In this document: one piece after another, positions 1 to 5,931 of the stretch
Layout of the letters: every line of letters starts with the position of its first letter
Numbering within the stretch: position 1 is the stretch's first letter
Source: an uncultured Candidatus Competibacteraceae bacterium
GTDB taxonomy: Bacteria > Pseudomonadota > Gammaproteobacteria > Competibacterales > Competibacteraceae
Length of the DNA stretch: 8,197 nt
NCBI GenBank assembly: GCA_937960715.1
Contig: CALGOO010000062.1
Coordinates: 1-8,197 of the forward strand
Direction of reading: 5' to 3'
Made by a program: the position numbers and the translations under genes
The notes under the pieces: model-generated
Database searches by the model: none
The model's input: the letters and a program-made list of their open reading frames with translations, nothing else
Told to the model about the DNA's origin: nothing

Positions 1-52
1 AGAAGCCGCTTGAACCGGCCATTTCATCGATGCATCACTTTGAATCACACCC
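1..52 (+). repeat. Left copy of 52-bp terminal inverted repeat (probable mobile-element end)
   Basis: These 52 bases are identical to the reverse complement of the last 52 bases of the window; the match breaks at base 53 (G here, C in the other copy). Read outward, the repeat starts GGGTGTGATTC and contains two TTCAA motifs about 29 bases apart plus the overlapping 8-bp palindromes CATCGATG and GATGCATC. Both copies stop at the same outer base, as expected when an assembler enters a collapsed multicopy repeat by a fixed overlap. The TGTG start and repeated motifs recall insertion-sequence ends, possibly IS21-type, but no transposase is present and the family is a guess. Confidence 0.85.
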
Positions 53-204
53 GTTGCGGAAGGAATGATATAAAACTATCAACAATCCAATAAATGGTAG
101 AAAAAATTAATTTCGATTATTGCGAATAAAGCTAACATACGAAGAGTCTACCCGTAAGTAACAGCCCAACCACCCTCCGAACAGCCTTTGGACTGGATAA
201 CGCC
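53..204 (+). promoter_or_regulatory. AT-rich leader, probable promoter region of the toxin-antitoxin operon
   Basis: Bases 60-140 are far richer in A and T than the surrounding GC-rich genes, and no convincing gene is present. This is the only place where the promoter of the operon starting at 205 can lie within the window. Weak sigma-70-like boxes are visible (TATAAA at 69-74, TAACAT at 133-138), but none has a well-spaced -35 partner. TTGAAT at 40-45, inside the terminal repeat, lies 18 bases before AATGAT (64-69) and could form a hybrid promoter at the junction. No clear operator palindrome was found. The exact promoter is unresolved. Confidence 0.35.
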
Positions 205-657
205 ATGGCGCTCGTATCTATCAAGACGCCGAGTCTGCCCACCGCCGAGGAAACCCGGCTGGCGGCCGAGAGCAGTCGAAAGCTCGCCGCGATCATCGGT
301 CACGGCGAGGCCGCGCAGTTGTGCCTGTACGATGGCGACGAAAGGTTGACCGTACCCGTGTCCGCCGTGGGTTTGCTGGCCGAGATCCTGAACCAGATGG
401 CGCAGGGTAACACCGTGGCGCTGGTCCCCATCGCGCACGCGCTCACGACCCAGCAAGCCGCCGACCTGCTCAACGTCTCCCGGCCGTATCTCGTGAAGTT
501 GCTGGAGGACGGTAGGATTCCGTTCACCAAGGTCGGCCGTCACCGCCGTATCAACTATCCGGATTTGCTGGCCTACCGGGCGCAGGCCGACGAGAGTGCC
601 CGCCGAGCGATGGATGACCTGTCCAGACAGGCGCAGGAACTGGGGATGGGCTACTGA
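205..657 (+). CDS. Helix-turn-helix antitoxin of a PIN toxin module (excisionase-family DNA-binding domain)
   Basis: This 150-aa protein is the likely antitoxin for the PIN nuclease that follows directly. Residues about 81-125 form a MerR/excisionase-type helix-turn-helix: TTQQAADLLNVSRPYLVKLL, then a GRIPFTKVGRHRRI wing, the pattern used by many DNA-binding antitoxins that repress their own operon. The N-terminal 75 residues, including a VPVSAVGLLAEIL stretch, are characteristic of proteins paired with PIN toxins. The C-terminal tail (about 128-150) is charged and helical-looking, and would be the natural toxin-binding segment (inference). The ATG at 205 is the first in frame; no strong ribosome binding site precedes it. 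The stop codon abuts the toxin start, so the two are surely co-transcribed. Confidence 0.85.
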   Translation: MALVSIKTPSLPTAEETRLAAESSRKLAAIIGHGEAAQLCLYDGDERLTVPVSAVGLLAEILNQMAQGNTVALVPIAHALTTQQAADLLNVSRPYLVKLLEDGRIPFTKVGRHRRINYPDLLAYRAQADESARRAMDDLSRQAQELGMGY

Positions 658-1227
658 TTGGCCGGTTTTACCGTCGTCTACGATGCGTGTGTTTTCTACC
701 CGGCGCCGCTGCGCGACCTGCTGATCCGTTTGGCTGGAACCCGGCGGTTCCGGGCGTGCTGGACCGCGCAAATTCACGAGGAATGGACCCGAAACGTATT
801 GGCCCATCGAGCGGACCTAACCCGGCAACAACTGGATCGGACGGTGATGTTGATCAACAACGCCGTCGAAGATTGCTTGATTACCGGCTACGAGCCCCTC
901 ATCGCCGGCCTCCGGCTACCCGACCCCAATGATCGTCACGTACTGGCGGCCGCGATTCGAGCGGGAGCCGCAGCGATCATCACGATGAATCTGAAGGACT
1001 TCCCCAACGAGGTGCTGGCCGAATTTGGCATTTTCGCCCAACACCCGGACGACTTCATTCTCGATCTGGCGGATCTCGAACCGCCGATTCTCGAACGTGT
1101 CGCCAAGCAGCAGCGGGCAAGTCTGCGTCGTCCGCCCCTTTCCGCCGAAGAGTTCGTGGGTAACATCCGCCGGCAGGGTCTGCCGGGGGTCGCGGATTTC
1201 CTCGAAGCGCGCATCGATCTCATTTGA
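658..1227 (+). CDS. PIN-domain ribonuclease toxin (VapC-like)
   Basis: This 189-aa protein has the four acidic positions of the PIN-fold Mg-dependent RNases: D9 (VVYDACVFYP), E42 (IHEEW), D92 (PDPNDRHVLAAA) and D114 in the T-x-N-x-x-DF motif (TMNLKDFP). PIN toxins cut RNA, often tRNA or rRNA, leaving 5'-phosphate and 3'-OH ends; the target here is unknown. The C-terminal part beyond residue 125 extends past the core PIN fold, as in the longer PIN family paired with excisionase-type antitoxins. The start is TTG immediately after the antitoxin TGA, in the same reading frame; a purine-rich GGGGATGGG at 642-650 can serve as the ribosome binding site. No ATG lies before the essential D9, so TTG is favoured. 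Expression is probably coupled to antitoxin translation. Confidence 0.88.
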   Translation: MAGFTVVYDACVFYPAPLRDLLIRLAGTRRFRACWTAQIHEEWTRNVLAHRADLTRQQLDRTVMLINNAVEDCLITGYEPLIAGLRLPDPNDRHVLAAAIRAGAAAIITMNLKDFPNEVLAEFGIFAQHPDDFILDLADLEPPILERVAKQQRASLRRPPLSAEEFVGNIRRQGLPGVADFLEARIDLI

Positions 1228-1339
1228 GGGGATGCCTGTCGATCCGAATCGGCCCGTGCCGGACCCCGACCGAGCCGGTGGTGACCCGGTGGGGATCGGA
1301 CTACACATCTGCCGGTCTCCCCGTGTTGCCCGAACGCCC

Positions 1340-2308
1340 ATGATCCAACTGTTGTGTTACGAACCCGGCATTTATGCCGTCGACGCCGGCTACCTCCGCC
1401 CCCAACTCGCCGCGATCTATCTCCTCGTCGAAGGCGGCCGGGTCGCCGTGGTGGACACCGCCACCAACGCCTGCCTGCCACGGGTATTGGACGCCTTGCG
1501 GAGCCTGGAACTGCCGCCGACCTGCGTCGATTACGTCTTCCTGACCCACGTCCATCTGGACCACGCCGGCGGGGCCGGGGCGATGATGCAGACCTTTCCC
1601 GAAGCCCGGCTGGTGGTGCATCCGCGCGGGGCGCGGCACATGGCCGACCCCGCGCCGCTGTTCGCCGCCGTGCAGGCCGTCTACGGTACGGATGAAGCTG
1701 AACGGTTGTACGGTGAGTTGGCGCCGGTGCCGGTCGAGCGCATCCTCGCCGCCGGCGATGGCCATACTCTCGACCTCGGTGGCCGCACTTTGGTATGTCT
1801 TGACACCCCCGGTCATGCCCGCCACCACCTGAGCCTGCTCGATACCCACAGTGGCGGCATCTTCGCCGGCGAGGCCTTCGGCATCTCCTTGCGCGAGCTA
1901 GATGTGGATGGCCGCGCCTCGATCCTGCCCGCCATCGCGCCCACCCAGTTCGACCCGGCGGCCATGCGGGCGTCGGTGGAACGGCTGCTGTCCTGTCAGC
2001 CGCCCGCACTGTACCTCGCCCACTTTGGCCGGATTCGGGACGTACCGCGCCTGGGCGGCGATCTGCTGCGCCAGATCGAGGCGCAAGTGGCGCTGGCCGA
2101 GCGCGAGTGGGACTGTGGTTCGGAGCGCGGCGCGCGTCTCCTGGCCGGCCTGTGGGAACGGGTGAACGCTGAAGCCGCGCGCCAGGGCTGGCGGCTGGCG
2201 GCCGACTCGCTCCACGCCGTGCTGGACGAGTATCTCGCCCTCAATGCCCAGGCCCTGGACGGCTGGCTGGCGCAGACCGCGCCGAGGCCAGGCGGGGATG
2301 CAGTCTAA
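1340..2308 (+). CDS. Metallo-beta-lactamase-fold hydrolase
   Basis: This 322-aa cytoplasmic protein has the MBL-fold metal motif HxHxDH at residues 70-75 (THVHLDHAGG), a third ligand H159 in TPGHARHH, and H228 in LAHFG. At the position where most family members carry the bridging Asp there is Glu (E178, FAGEAFG). The N-terminus, GIYAVDAGYLRPQLAAIYLLVEGGRVAVVDT, is the usual first sheet of the fold. The C-terminal 90 residues are helical and lack a recognisable domain. The substrate cannot be deduced; relatives hydrolyse thioesters, lactones, phosphodiesters or RNA. The ATG at 1340 was chosen because family-like sequence begins there; an in-frame ATG at 1232 would add 36 proline-rich residues. 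Neither has a well-spaced ribosome binding site. It follows the toxin in the same direction and may be in its operon. Confidence 0.85.
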   Translation: MIQLLCYEPGIYAVDAGYLRPQLAAIYLLVEGGRVAVVDTATNACLPRVLDALRSLELPPTCVDYVFLTHVHLDHAGGAGAMMQTFPEARLVVHPRGARHMADPAPLFAAVQAVYGTDEAERLYGELAPVPVERILAAGDGHTLDLGGRTLVCLDTPGHARHHLSLLDTHSGGIFAGEAFGISLRELDVDGRASILPAIAPTQFDPAAMRASVERLLSCQPPALYLAHFGRIRDVPRLGGDLLRQIEAQVALAEREWDCGSERGARLLAGLWERVNAEAARQGWRLAADSLHAVLDEYLALNAQALDGWLAQTAPRPGGDAV

Positions 2309-2344
2309 CCTGTTGCCGGCCAAGATGAGGGATTCGAAGGAATC

Positions 2345-2357
2345 AGGAGGAGCGATG
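2345..2357 (+). promoter_or_regulatory. Strong Shine-Dalgarno plus ATG out of frame with the kinase
   Basis: AGGAGGAG at 2345-2352 followed by ATG at 2355-2357 is the best ribosome binding site in the window, yet this ATG is not in the kinase frame. The frame it opens runs to 2771 but has no recognisable protein and looks like a shadow. The kinase start at 2380 has its own weaker G-run (2365-2370) 9 bases upstream. The site may recruit ribosomes to the mRNA for re-initiation, or it may mark an old indel. Confidence 0.4.
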
Positions 2358-2379
2358 ATTTTGCGGGGGGCTTTGCACC

Positions 2380-2829
2380 ATGGAAATGATCCTGTTCATC
2401 GGCGGTCAAGCCGCCGGCAAGTCCACGTTCTACCAGCAGCACTTTCGGGATACGCATGTGCGGATCAACCTGGACATGTTGCGCACCCGCCACCGGGAAG
2501 CGATTTTGCTGGAGGCTTGCCTGCGGATGAAACAACCGTTCGTGGTGGACAACACCAATCCGACCCCGGAAGATCGGCAACGCTATATCCCGCTGGCCAG
2601 GGCCGCCGGCTTCCGGGTGGTGGGCTATTACTTCGCCATCCGGTTGGAGATCGCCGTGCAGCGGAACGCACGGCGGGAGGGACGGCAACTGATCCCGGAG
2701 AAGGGCGTGCTGGCAACCTATCGGCGGTTGCAACGTCCCGCCTGGTCGGAAGGTTTCGACGCGCTGCATGATGTCCGCCCGGTCGGCGGGCAACGTTTTA
2801 TCGTGGAAGCATGGCGTGATGAACTTTGA
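2380..2829 (+). CDS. P-loop polynucleotide 5'-kinase-like protein
   Basis: This 149-aa protein is a compact P-loop kinase. Walker A is GGQAAGKST at residues 8-16. D32 and R35 in NLDMLRTR reproduce the Asp-x-x-Arg spacing of T4 polynucleotide kinase (general base and phosphate-binding Arg). VVDNTNPTPEDR (55-66) is the family's strand plus DNTN motif, and QRNARREGR (94-102) supplies lid arginines. Such enzymes move the ATP gamma-phosphate to a 5'-OH, typically of broken RNA. There is no phosphatase or ligase domain, so it would act as a lone 5'-kinase. The ATG at 2380 begins right after an in-frame stop at 2356-2358; the ATG at 2386 is an alternative. Its 3' end overlaps the Thg1-like gene by 11 bp, strongly implying a joint function. 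A generic AAA ATPase acting on a small molecule cannot be excluded. Confidence 0.8.
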   Translation: MEMILFIGGQAAGKSTFYQQHFRDTHVRINLDMLRTRHREAILLEACLRMKQPFVVDNTNPTPEDRQRYIPLARAAGFRVVGYYFAIRLEIAVQRNARREGRQLIPEKGVLATYRRLQRPAWSEGFDALHDVRPVGGQRFIVEAWRDEL

Positions 2830-3625
2830 TGAACTGGATCGGCGGCTGCGGGTGTTCGAGACCGCCCACGATCACTGCGCGTTGCCGGGTTTGTGCCTGG
2901 TCGCGCGCCTGGATGGGCGCAGCTTTACCCGTTTGACCCGAGAGCGTCGGCACTTCGCCGCGCCGTTCGACGAGCGGTTCCGGGATTTGATGACGGCCAC
3001 GGTCCGCCACCTGATGGACTGCGGCTTCCGGGTCGTTTATGGCTATACCCAGAGCGATGAGATTTCCCTGCTGTTCCATCCCGACGAAGACGCCTTCGGC
3101 CGTAAGCTGCGCAAATGGCTGTCCATCCTGGCCGGCGAAGCCAGCGCCTGTTTTACCCTGAACCTGGGGGAGGTCGCCTGTTTCGACTGCCGGGTGTCGC
3201 AACTGCCGAGACTGGAGTGGGTCGTGGACTACTTCCGCTGGCGCGGCGAGGACGCCCACCGCAATGCGCTCAACGGCCACTGTTATTGGTTGTTGCGCCG
3301 GATAGGCCAGGATGCTCGGTCAGCCGCGCGGGCGCTGCTGGGGCTGTCGGTCGCGGAGAAAAACGAACTGCTGTTCCAGCACGGTATCAACTTCAACGAG
3401 CTACCGGCGTGGCAGAAGCGCGGCATCGGCGTGTATTGGGAGACTATCGCCAAATCGGGTCTGGATCCCCGCAGCGGGCAAGCGACTACGGCGATCCGCC
3501 GGCGCCTGACCGTGGATTTGGAACTCCCCCGGGGCGAAGCGTACGACGCGCTAATCCGGCGGACGCTGAGTCCGGAGGGTGCCGGGGATGGCGCGAACCT
3601 ACCGCCACCAGCGTCATCGTTATGA
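2819..3625 (+). CDS. Thg1-like protein, 3'-to-5' RNA nucleotidyltransferase (tRNAHis guanylyltransferase family)
   Basis: This 268-aa protein is clearly of the Thg1 family, which adds nucleotides to RNA 5' ends in the reverse (3'-to-5') direction. Visible signatures: ARLDGRSFTRL with metal ligand D32; GYTQSDEISLLF with D80 and E81, the second carboxylate pair of the polymerase-like palm; WRGEDAHRN (141-149); and NELPAWQKRG (193-202). Length matches the family. Eukaryotic Thg1 adds G-1 to tRNAHis; bacterial Thg1-like proteins instead tend to repair 5'-truncated tRNAs by templated addition after 5' activation. The ATG at 2819 was chosen because it opens the family-like N-terminus and overlaps the kinase stop (ATGAACTTTGA), with GGAAG a short distance upstream; a longer start at 2768 would add 17 residues. 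The tail after about residue 250 is Gly/Pro-rich and probably disordered. Confidence 0.92.
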   Translation: MNFDELDRRLRVFETAHDHCALPGLCLVARLDGRSFTRLTRERRHFAAPFDERFRDLMTATVRHLMDCGFRVVYGYTQSDEISLLFHPDEDAFGRKLRKWLSILAGEASACFTLNLGEVACFDCRVSQLPRLEWVVDYFRWRGEDAHRNALNGHCYWLLRRIGQDARSAARALLGLSVAEKNELLFQHGINFNELPAWQKRGIGVYWETIAKSGLDPRSGQATTAIRRRLTVDLELPRGEAYDALIRRTLSPEGAGDGANLPPPASSL

Positions 3626-3695
3626 ATGTCGTTGAGTGTTGCATGACTGGGATTCTGGAAAATTCCTTGACGATCATGCTGCATCGCTGTAAGTC

Positions 3696-3743
3696 AATGA
3701 GCAAGTGAGTTAATGAGCAAATGAGCAAATGAGCAAATGAGTC
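3696..3743 (+). repeat. Octamer tandem repeat, unit AATGAGCA, six units
   Basis: Six 8-bp units in phase: AATGAGCA, AGTGAGTT, three more AATGAGCA, then AATGAGTC. Because 8 is not a multiple of 3 and each perfect unit contains TGA, the plus strand is closed in all three frames within 24 bases, whereas the minus strand stays open. The same family of units reappears at 5288-5343 on the other side of the ATPase gene. Not CRISPR-like: there are no spacers. Confidence 0.85.
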
Positions 3744-4058
3744 ATTTCCTGGTACTTTGCGGCCGGCTTACCGGATCGGGCAATGTTTCCTGATGCGCGT
3801 GTTGACCGATGACTGAATCCGGGCCGTGCCCAGATACCGGTTGCGGGAGGGATGAGGGTCGTAGGCTCGGTGGCTAACAGCAATATGCTGACCGATTCCG
3901 CCAATTCAATCACCAGCATCGGCCCAACCTGGGAAGAGCCTTATCGATCAAGACGATGAGTCCCCACTGCCAGTGCCTGACTCCGAAGAAGTATATGGAT
4001 CAGTGCCTTGCGCATTACCTGACCGTTGTTGGTCTCTTACATGACGCAGGGGATCGGC

Positions 4059-4087
4059 TTTAAATCCTCCTTATTGTCAGATATTAT
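4059..4087 (+). promoter_or_regulatory. Candidate sigma-70 promoter for the DUF4143 ATPase
   Basis: TTTAAA at 4059-4064 (4 of 6 matches to TTGACA) and TATTAT at 4082-4087 (5 of 6 to TATAAT) are separated by 17 bases in an AT-rich patch. Transcription would begin near 4094, ahead of the ATG at 4119 but after the longer in-frame start at 4026, which supports the shorter protein. Confidence 0.4.
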
Positions 4088-4118
4088 TGCATTTCTTCCA
4101 TCTCGAAGAAGATTTGCA

Positions 4119-5291
4119 ATGTTAATCCAGCGACATGCCGCTTCCATCGTCCAGTCCGCCCTGAATCGTCAGGCCGCCGTCGCCCTGATCGGTCCCCGCC
4201 AGGTCGGGAAGACCACGCTGGCGCGGATGATCGGCGAGCAGCGGAACGCGCTGTATCTCGATTTGGAGGATCGGGAGGACCGCGCCAAGCTGGCTAGCCC
4301 GCGCCTGTACCTGGAGCGATTTGAAGACCGGCTGGTGATCCTCGACGAAATCCACCGGATGCCGGAACTGTTCCAGACCCTGCGGGGTGTTATCGACGAG
4401 GGTCGCCGCAAGAGCAAAGGCGTCGGGCGGTTTCTGATTCTAGGGTCTGCGTCCATTGATCTGTTGCGCCAGTCGGGTGAGAGCCTGGCTGGGCGGATTG
4501 CCTATGTGAACCTCACGCCGTTGACGGCGATCGAGATCGGCGCGCAACGCCCGGCGGTCGAGCAGTTGTGGCTGCGCGGCGGCTTCCCGAATCACTATCT
4601 CGCCGCTGATGACGCCGAGAGCTTGGCGCTGCGCAAGGACTTCATTCGCACCACTCTTGAACGGGACGTGCCGCTGTTCGGCCCGCGCATCCCGGCCGAG
4701 ACTCTGGAACGGCTGTGGACCATGCTGGCCCATCACCAGGGGGGCCTGCTGAACGCCTCGGAACTGGGCCGCGCTCTGGCGATCAGCACCCAGACCGTGA
4801 CGCGCTATATTGATCTCCTGGTCGATCTACTGCTGGTGCGGCGCTTGCCGCCCTACCATGCCAACCTCGGCAAGCGGCTGGTAAAAGCGCCCAAGGTTTA
4901 CGTGCGCGACAGCGGTTTGCTGCACGCTCTGCTGAATATCGAGACGCTGGATCGACTGGCCGGCCATCCGGTGATCGGGGCCAGTTGGGAAGGATTCGTG
5001 CTGGAAAATCTGCTGGCGGTGCTGCCGTGGCGGACCCAACCCCTGTTTTATCGGACGGCGGTCGGCGCGGAAATCGACCTGGTGCTGGAACGTCCGGATG
5101 GGGAGCGGTGGGCCATCGAAATCAAGCGCGGTCTGGCGGCGAAGCTCGAACGCGGATTCCACCACGCCCGTGAAGATATCGCCCCGACGAAAGCCTTCGT
5201 CGTTTATTCCGGGGAGGAACGCTATCCGGTGGCGGACGGCGTCGAGGCCATCGGCGTGCGCGAGCTGACGGCGGTGCTGGCGGCGTTATGA
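4119..5291 (+). CDS. AAA_14/DUF4143-type ATPase with C-terminal nuclease-like domain
   Basis: This 390-aa protein belongs to a widespread, poorly characterised prokaryotic ATPase family often found in accessory regions. Residues 25-33 (GPRQVGKTT) are Walker A; RLVILDEIH (about 71-79) is Walker B; FLILGSAS (105-112) is the sensor strand. A winged-helix-like segment follows (LNASELGRALAISTQTVTRYI). The C-terminal DUF4143 part has D320 in AVGAEIDLVLE and ExK at 334-336 (AIEIKRG), the pattern of a PD-(D/E)xK restriction-like fold. The ATG at 4119 is preferred over in-frame 4026: GAAGAAG lies just upstream, family-like sequence starts there, and a candidate promoter sits between the two starts. 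It appears monocistronic and is bracketed by related octamer tracts, hinting at independent acquisition. Its biological role is unknown. Confidence 0.9.
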   Translation: MLIQRHAASIVQSALNRQAAVALIGPRQVGKTTLARMIGEQRNALYLDLEDREDRAKLASPRLYLERFEDRLVILDEIHRMPELFQTLRGVIDEGRRKSKGVGRFLILGSASIDLLRQSGESLAGRIAYVNLTPLTAIEIGAQRPAVEQLWLRGGFPNHYLAADDAESLALRKDFIRTTLERDVPLFGPRIPAETLERLWTMLAHHQGGLLNASELGRALAISTQTVTRYIDLLVDLLLVRRLPPYHANLGKRLVKAPKVYVRDSGLLHALLNIETLDRLAGHPVIGASWEGFVLENLLAVLPWRTQPLFYRTAVGAEIDLVLERPDGERWAIEIKRGLAAKLERGFHHAREDIAPTKAFVVYSGEERYPVADGVEAIGVRELTAVLAAL

Positions 5292-5343
5292 GTCAATGAG
5301 CAAGTCAGTCAATGAGTCAGTGAGTCAATCCGCCGATGAGTCG
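5288..5343 (+). repeat. Octamer tandem repeat, unit ATGAGTCA, seven degenerate units
   Basis: Units in 8-bp phase: ATGAGTCA, ATGAGCAA, GTCAGTCA, ATGAGTCA, GTGAGTCA, ATCCGCCG, ATGAGTCG. The TGA stop of the DUF4143 gene is inside the first unit. The second unit is a rotation of the AATGAGCA unit at 3696-3743, so the two tracts belong to one family and lie in the same orientation on either side of the gene. The last unit runs into the hairpin at 5341-5380. Confidence 0.8.
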
Positions 5344-5380
5344 TTCCCCACCCCGGCCAGCTTGAAGGGGTAGGGAACGA
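5341..5380 (-). terminator. Strong hairpin between convergent genes, probable terminator of the minus-strand operon
   Basis: Bases 5341-5354 pair with 5367-5380 to make a 14-bp stem with a 12-base loop. The only imperfect position (5349 with 5372) is C:A in plus-strand RNA but a G:U wobble in minus-strand RNA, so the fold is more stable in transcripts of the helicase operon. It lies about 25 bases past the stop of the minus-strand gene ending at 5405. No U-tract follows on either strand, so it may act as an RNA-end stabiliser or as a bidirectional barrier rather than a classic intrinsic terminator. Confidence 0.6.
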
Positions 5381-5404
5381 TAGAAGAACGCGGTCGAGCC
5401 GCTC

Positions 5405-5878
5405 TCACGGTTCCGGCTCGGAGGGGGCGGACGCCAGCCGGTTGGACCGTTCGCTCGGCCAGGACGCCAGCACGCTCCGCAGTTCCCGCAGCACCTCGAC
5501 CAGCGGTCGTTCCCGATCCGACTCCGGCACGTCGGCGGCGGTCACCCGCAGCCGGTCGGGCGATCCGGCCTCCCGAACCAGTTCCAGTACCGCCCGCCGC
5601 TGGCGAGCCGTCCCCCGGTCGCGGCCGGCGGGGTCGCACTGTTGCACGGTTTCATACACGGCCAGGGTCAGGTCGAACGGCTCGCCCTCCACGTCGGGAT
5701 CGTAACAGGCGAGCAGGGCGTTGATTCCGGTCCCGGTTCGAGCCTTCAATCCCAGCCAGGTCACGTCTTCGCCAGGGGCCAGCGGCGGATCGATGCCCAA
5801 CGCTCGGTGAAACTCGGCCAGGGTTAGCGTTTGGCCGACCAGGTCGGTGAATGCGGGACCGATCGGTAAGAAGTTCAT
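5405..5878 (-). CDS. Protein of unknown function downstream of the helicase
   Basis: This 157-aa protein is not recognised. It has no signal peptide, membrane span or cysteine cluster. The N-terminal 90 residues look folded (MNFLPIGPAFTDLVGQTLTLAEFHRALGI and a strand-rich part around TWLGLKARTGTGINALLACYD); the middle is rich in Arg, Asp and Glu and probably helical; the tail is Pro/Ser/Glu-rich and likely disordered. The ATG at 5878 is chosen because GGAG lies 8 bases upstream and the sequence before it is proline/arginine-rich; an alternative start at 5935 would overlap the helicase stop. It lies 53 bp after the helicase stop on the same strand, so it is probably in one operon with it and may be a helicase partner. 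Function not inferable. Confidence 0.7.
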   Translation of the reverse strand: MNFLPIGPAFTDLVGQTLTLAEFHRALGIDPPLAPGEDVTWLGLKARTGTGINALLACYDPDVEGEPFDLTLAVYETVQQCDPAGRDRGTARQRRAVLELVREAGSPDRLRVTAADVPESDRERPLVEVLRELRSVLASWPSERSNRLASAPSEPEP

Positions 5879-5931
5879 GGAGTTCGCTCCGGGTGGGTGG
5901 CGGCGGAAGCCGGGTAGGATCGATGTTCGGC

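Larger units (their letters stand above)
3626..4118. other. Gene-poor intergenic stretch of about 490 bp
   Basis: No gene I can support lies here. The longest open frame is a 69-codon minus-strand frame (3710-3919) with no recognisable motif; it runs through the octamer tract, which has no stops on that strand. The stretch holds the octamer repeats at 3696-3743, then mixed-composition sequence from 3750 to 4040, and finally an AT-rich part (4055-4120) with a plausible promoter. No rho-independent terminator was found after the Thg1-like gene. Confidence 0.6.

Noticed and set aside
148..807. 219-codon minus-strand frame across the antitoxin and toxin junction
   Set aside because: It overlaps two well-supported plus-strand genes and shows no motif; it is a composition-driven shadow.
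1025..1339. Longer start for the MBL-fold protein, overlapping the PIN toxin
   Set aside because: The added residues are the PIN gene read in another frame plus a proline-rich stretch; family-like sequence starts at the ATG at 1340.
3696..3743. Possible CRISPR or iteron array
   Set aside because: The units are 8 bp, directly abutting and without spacers; no Cas genes, replication protein or origin-like features are nearby.
3710..3919. 69-codon minus-strand frame in the intergenic region
   Set aside because: No motif and no ribosome binding site, and part of it is the octamer repeat read backwards.
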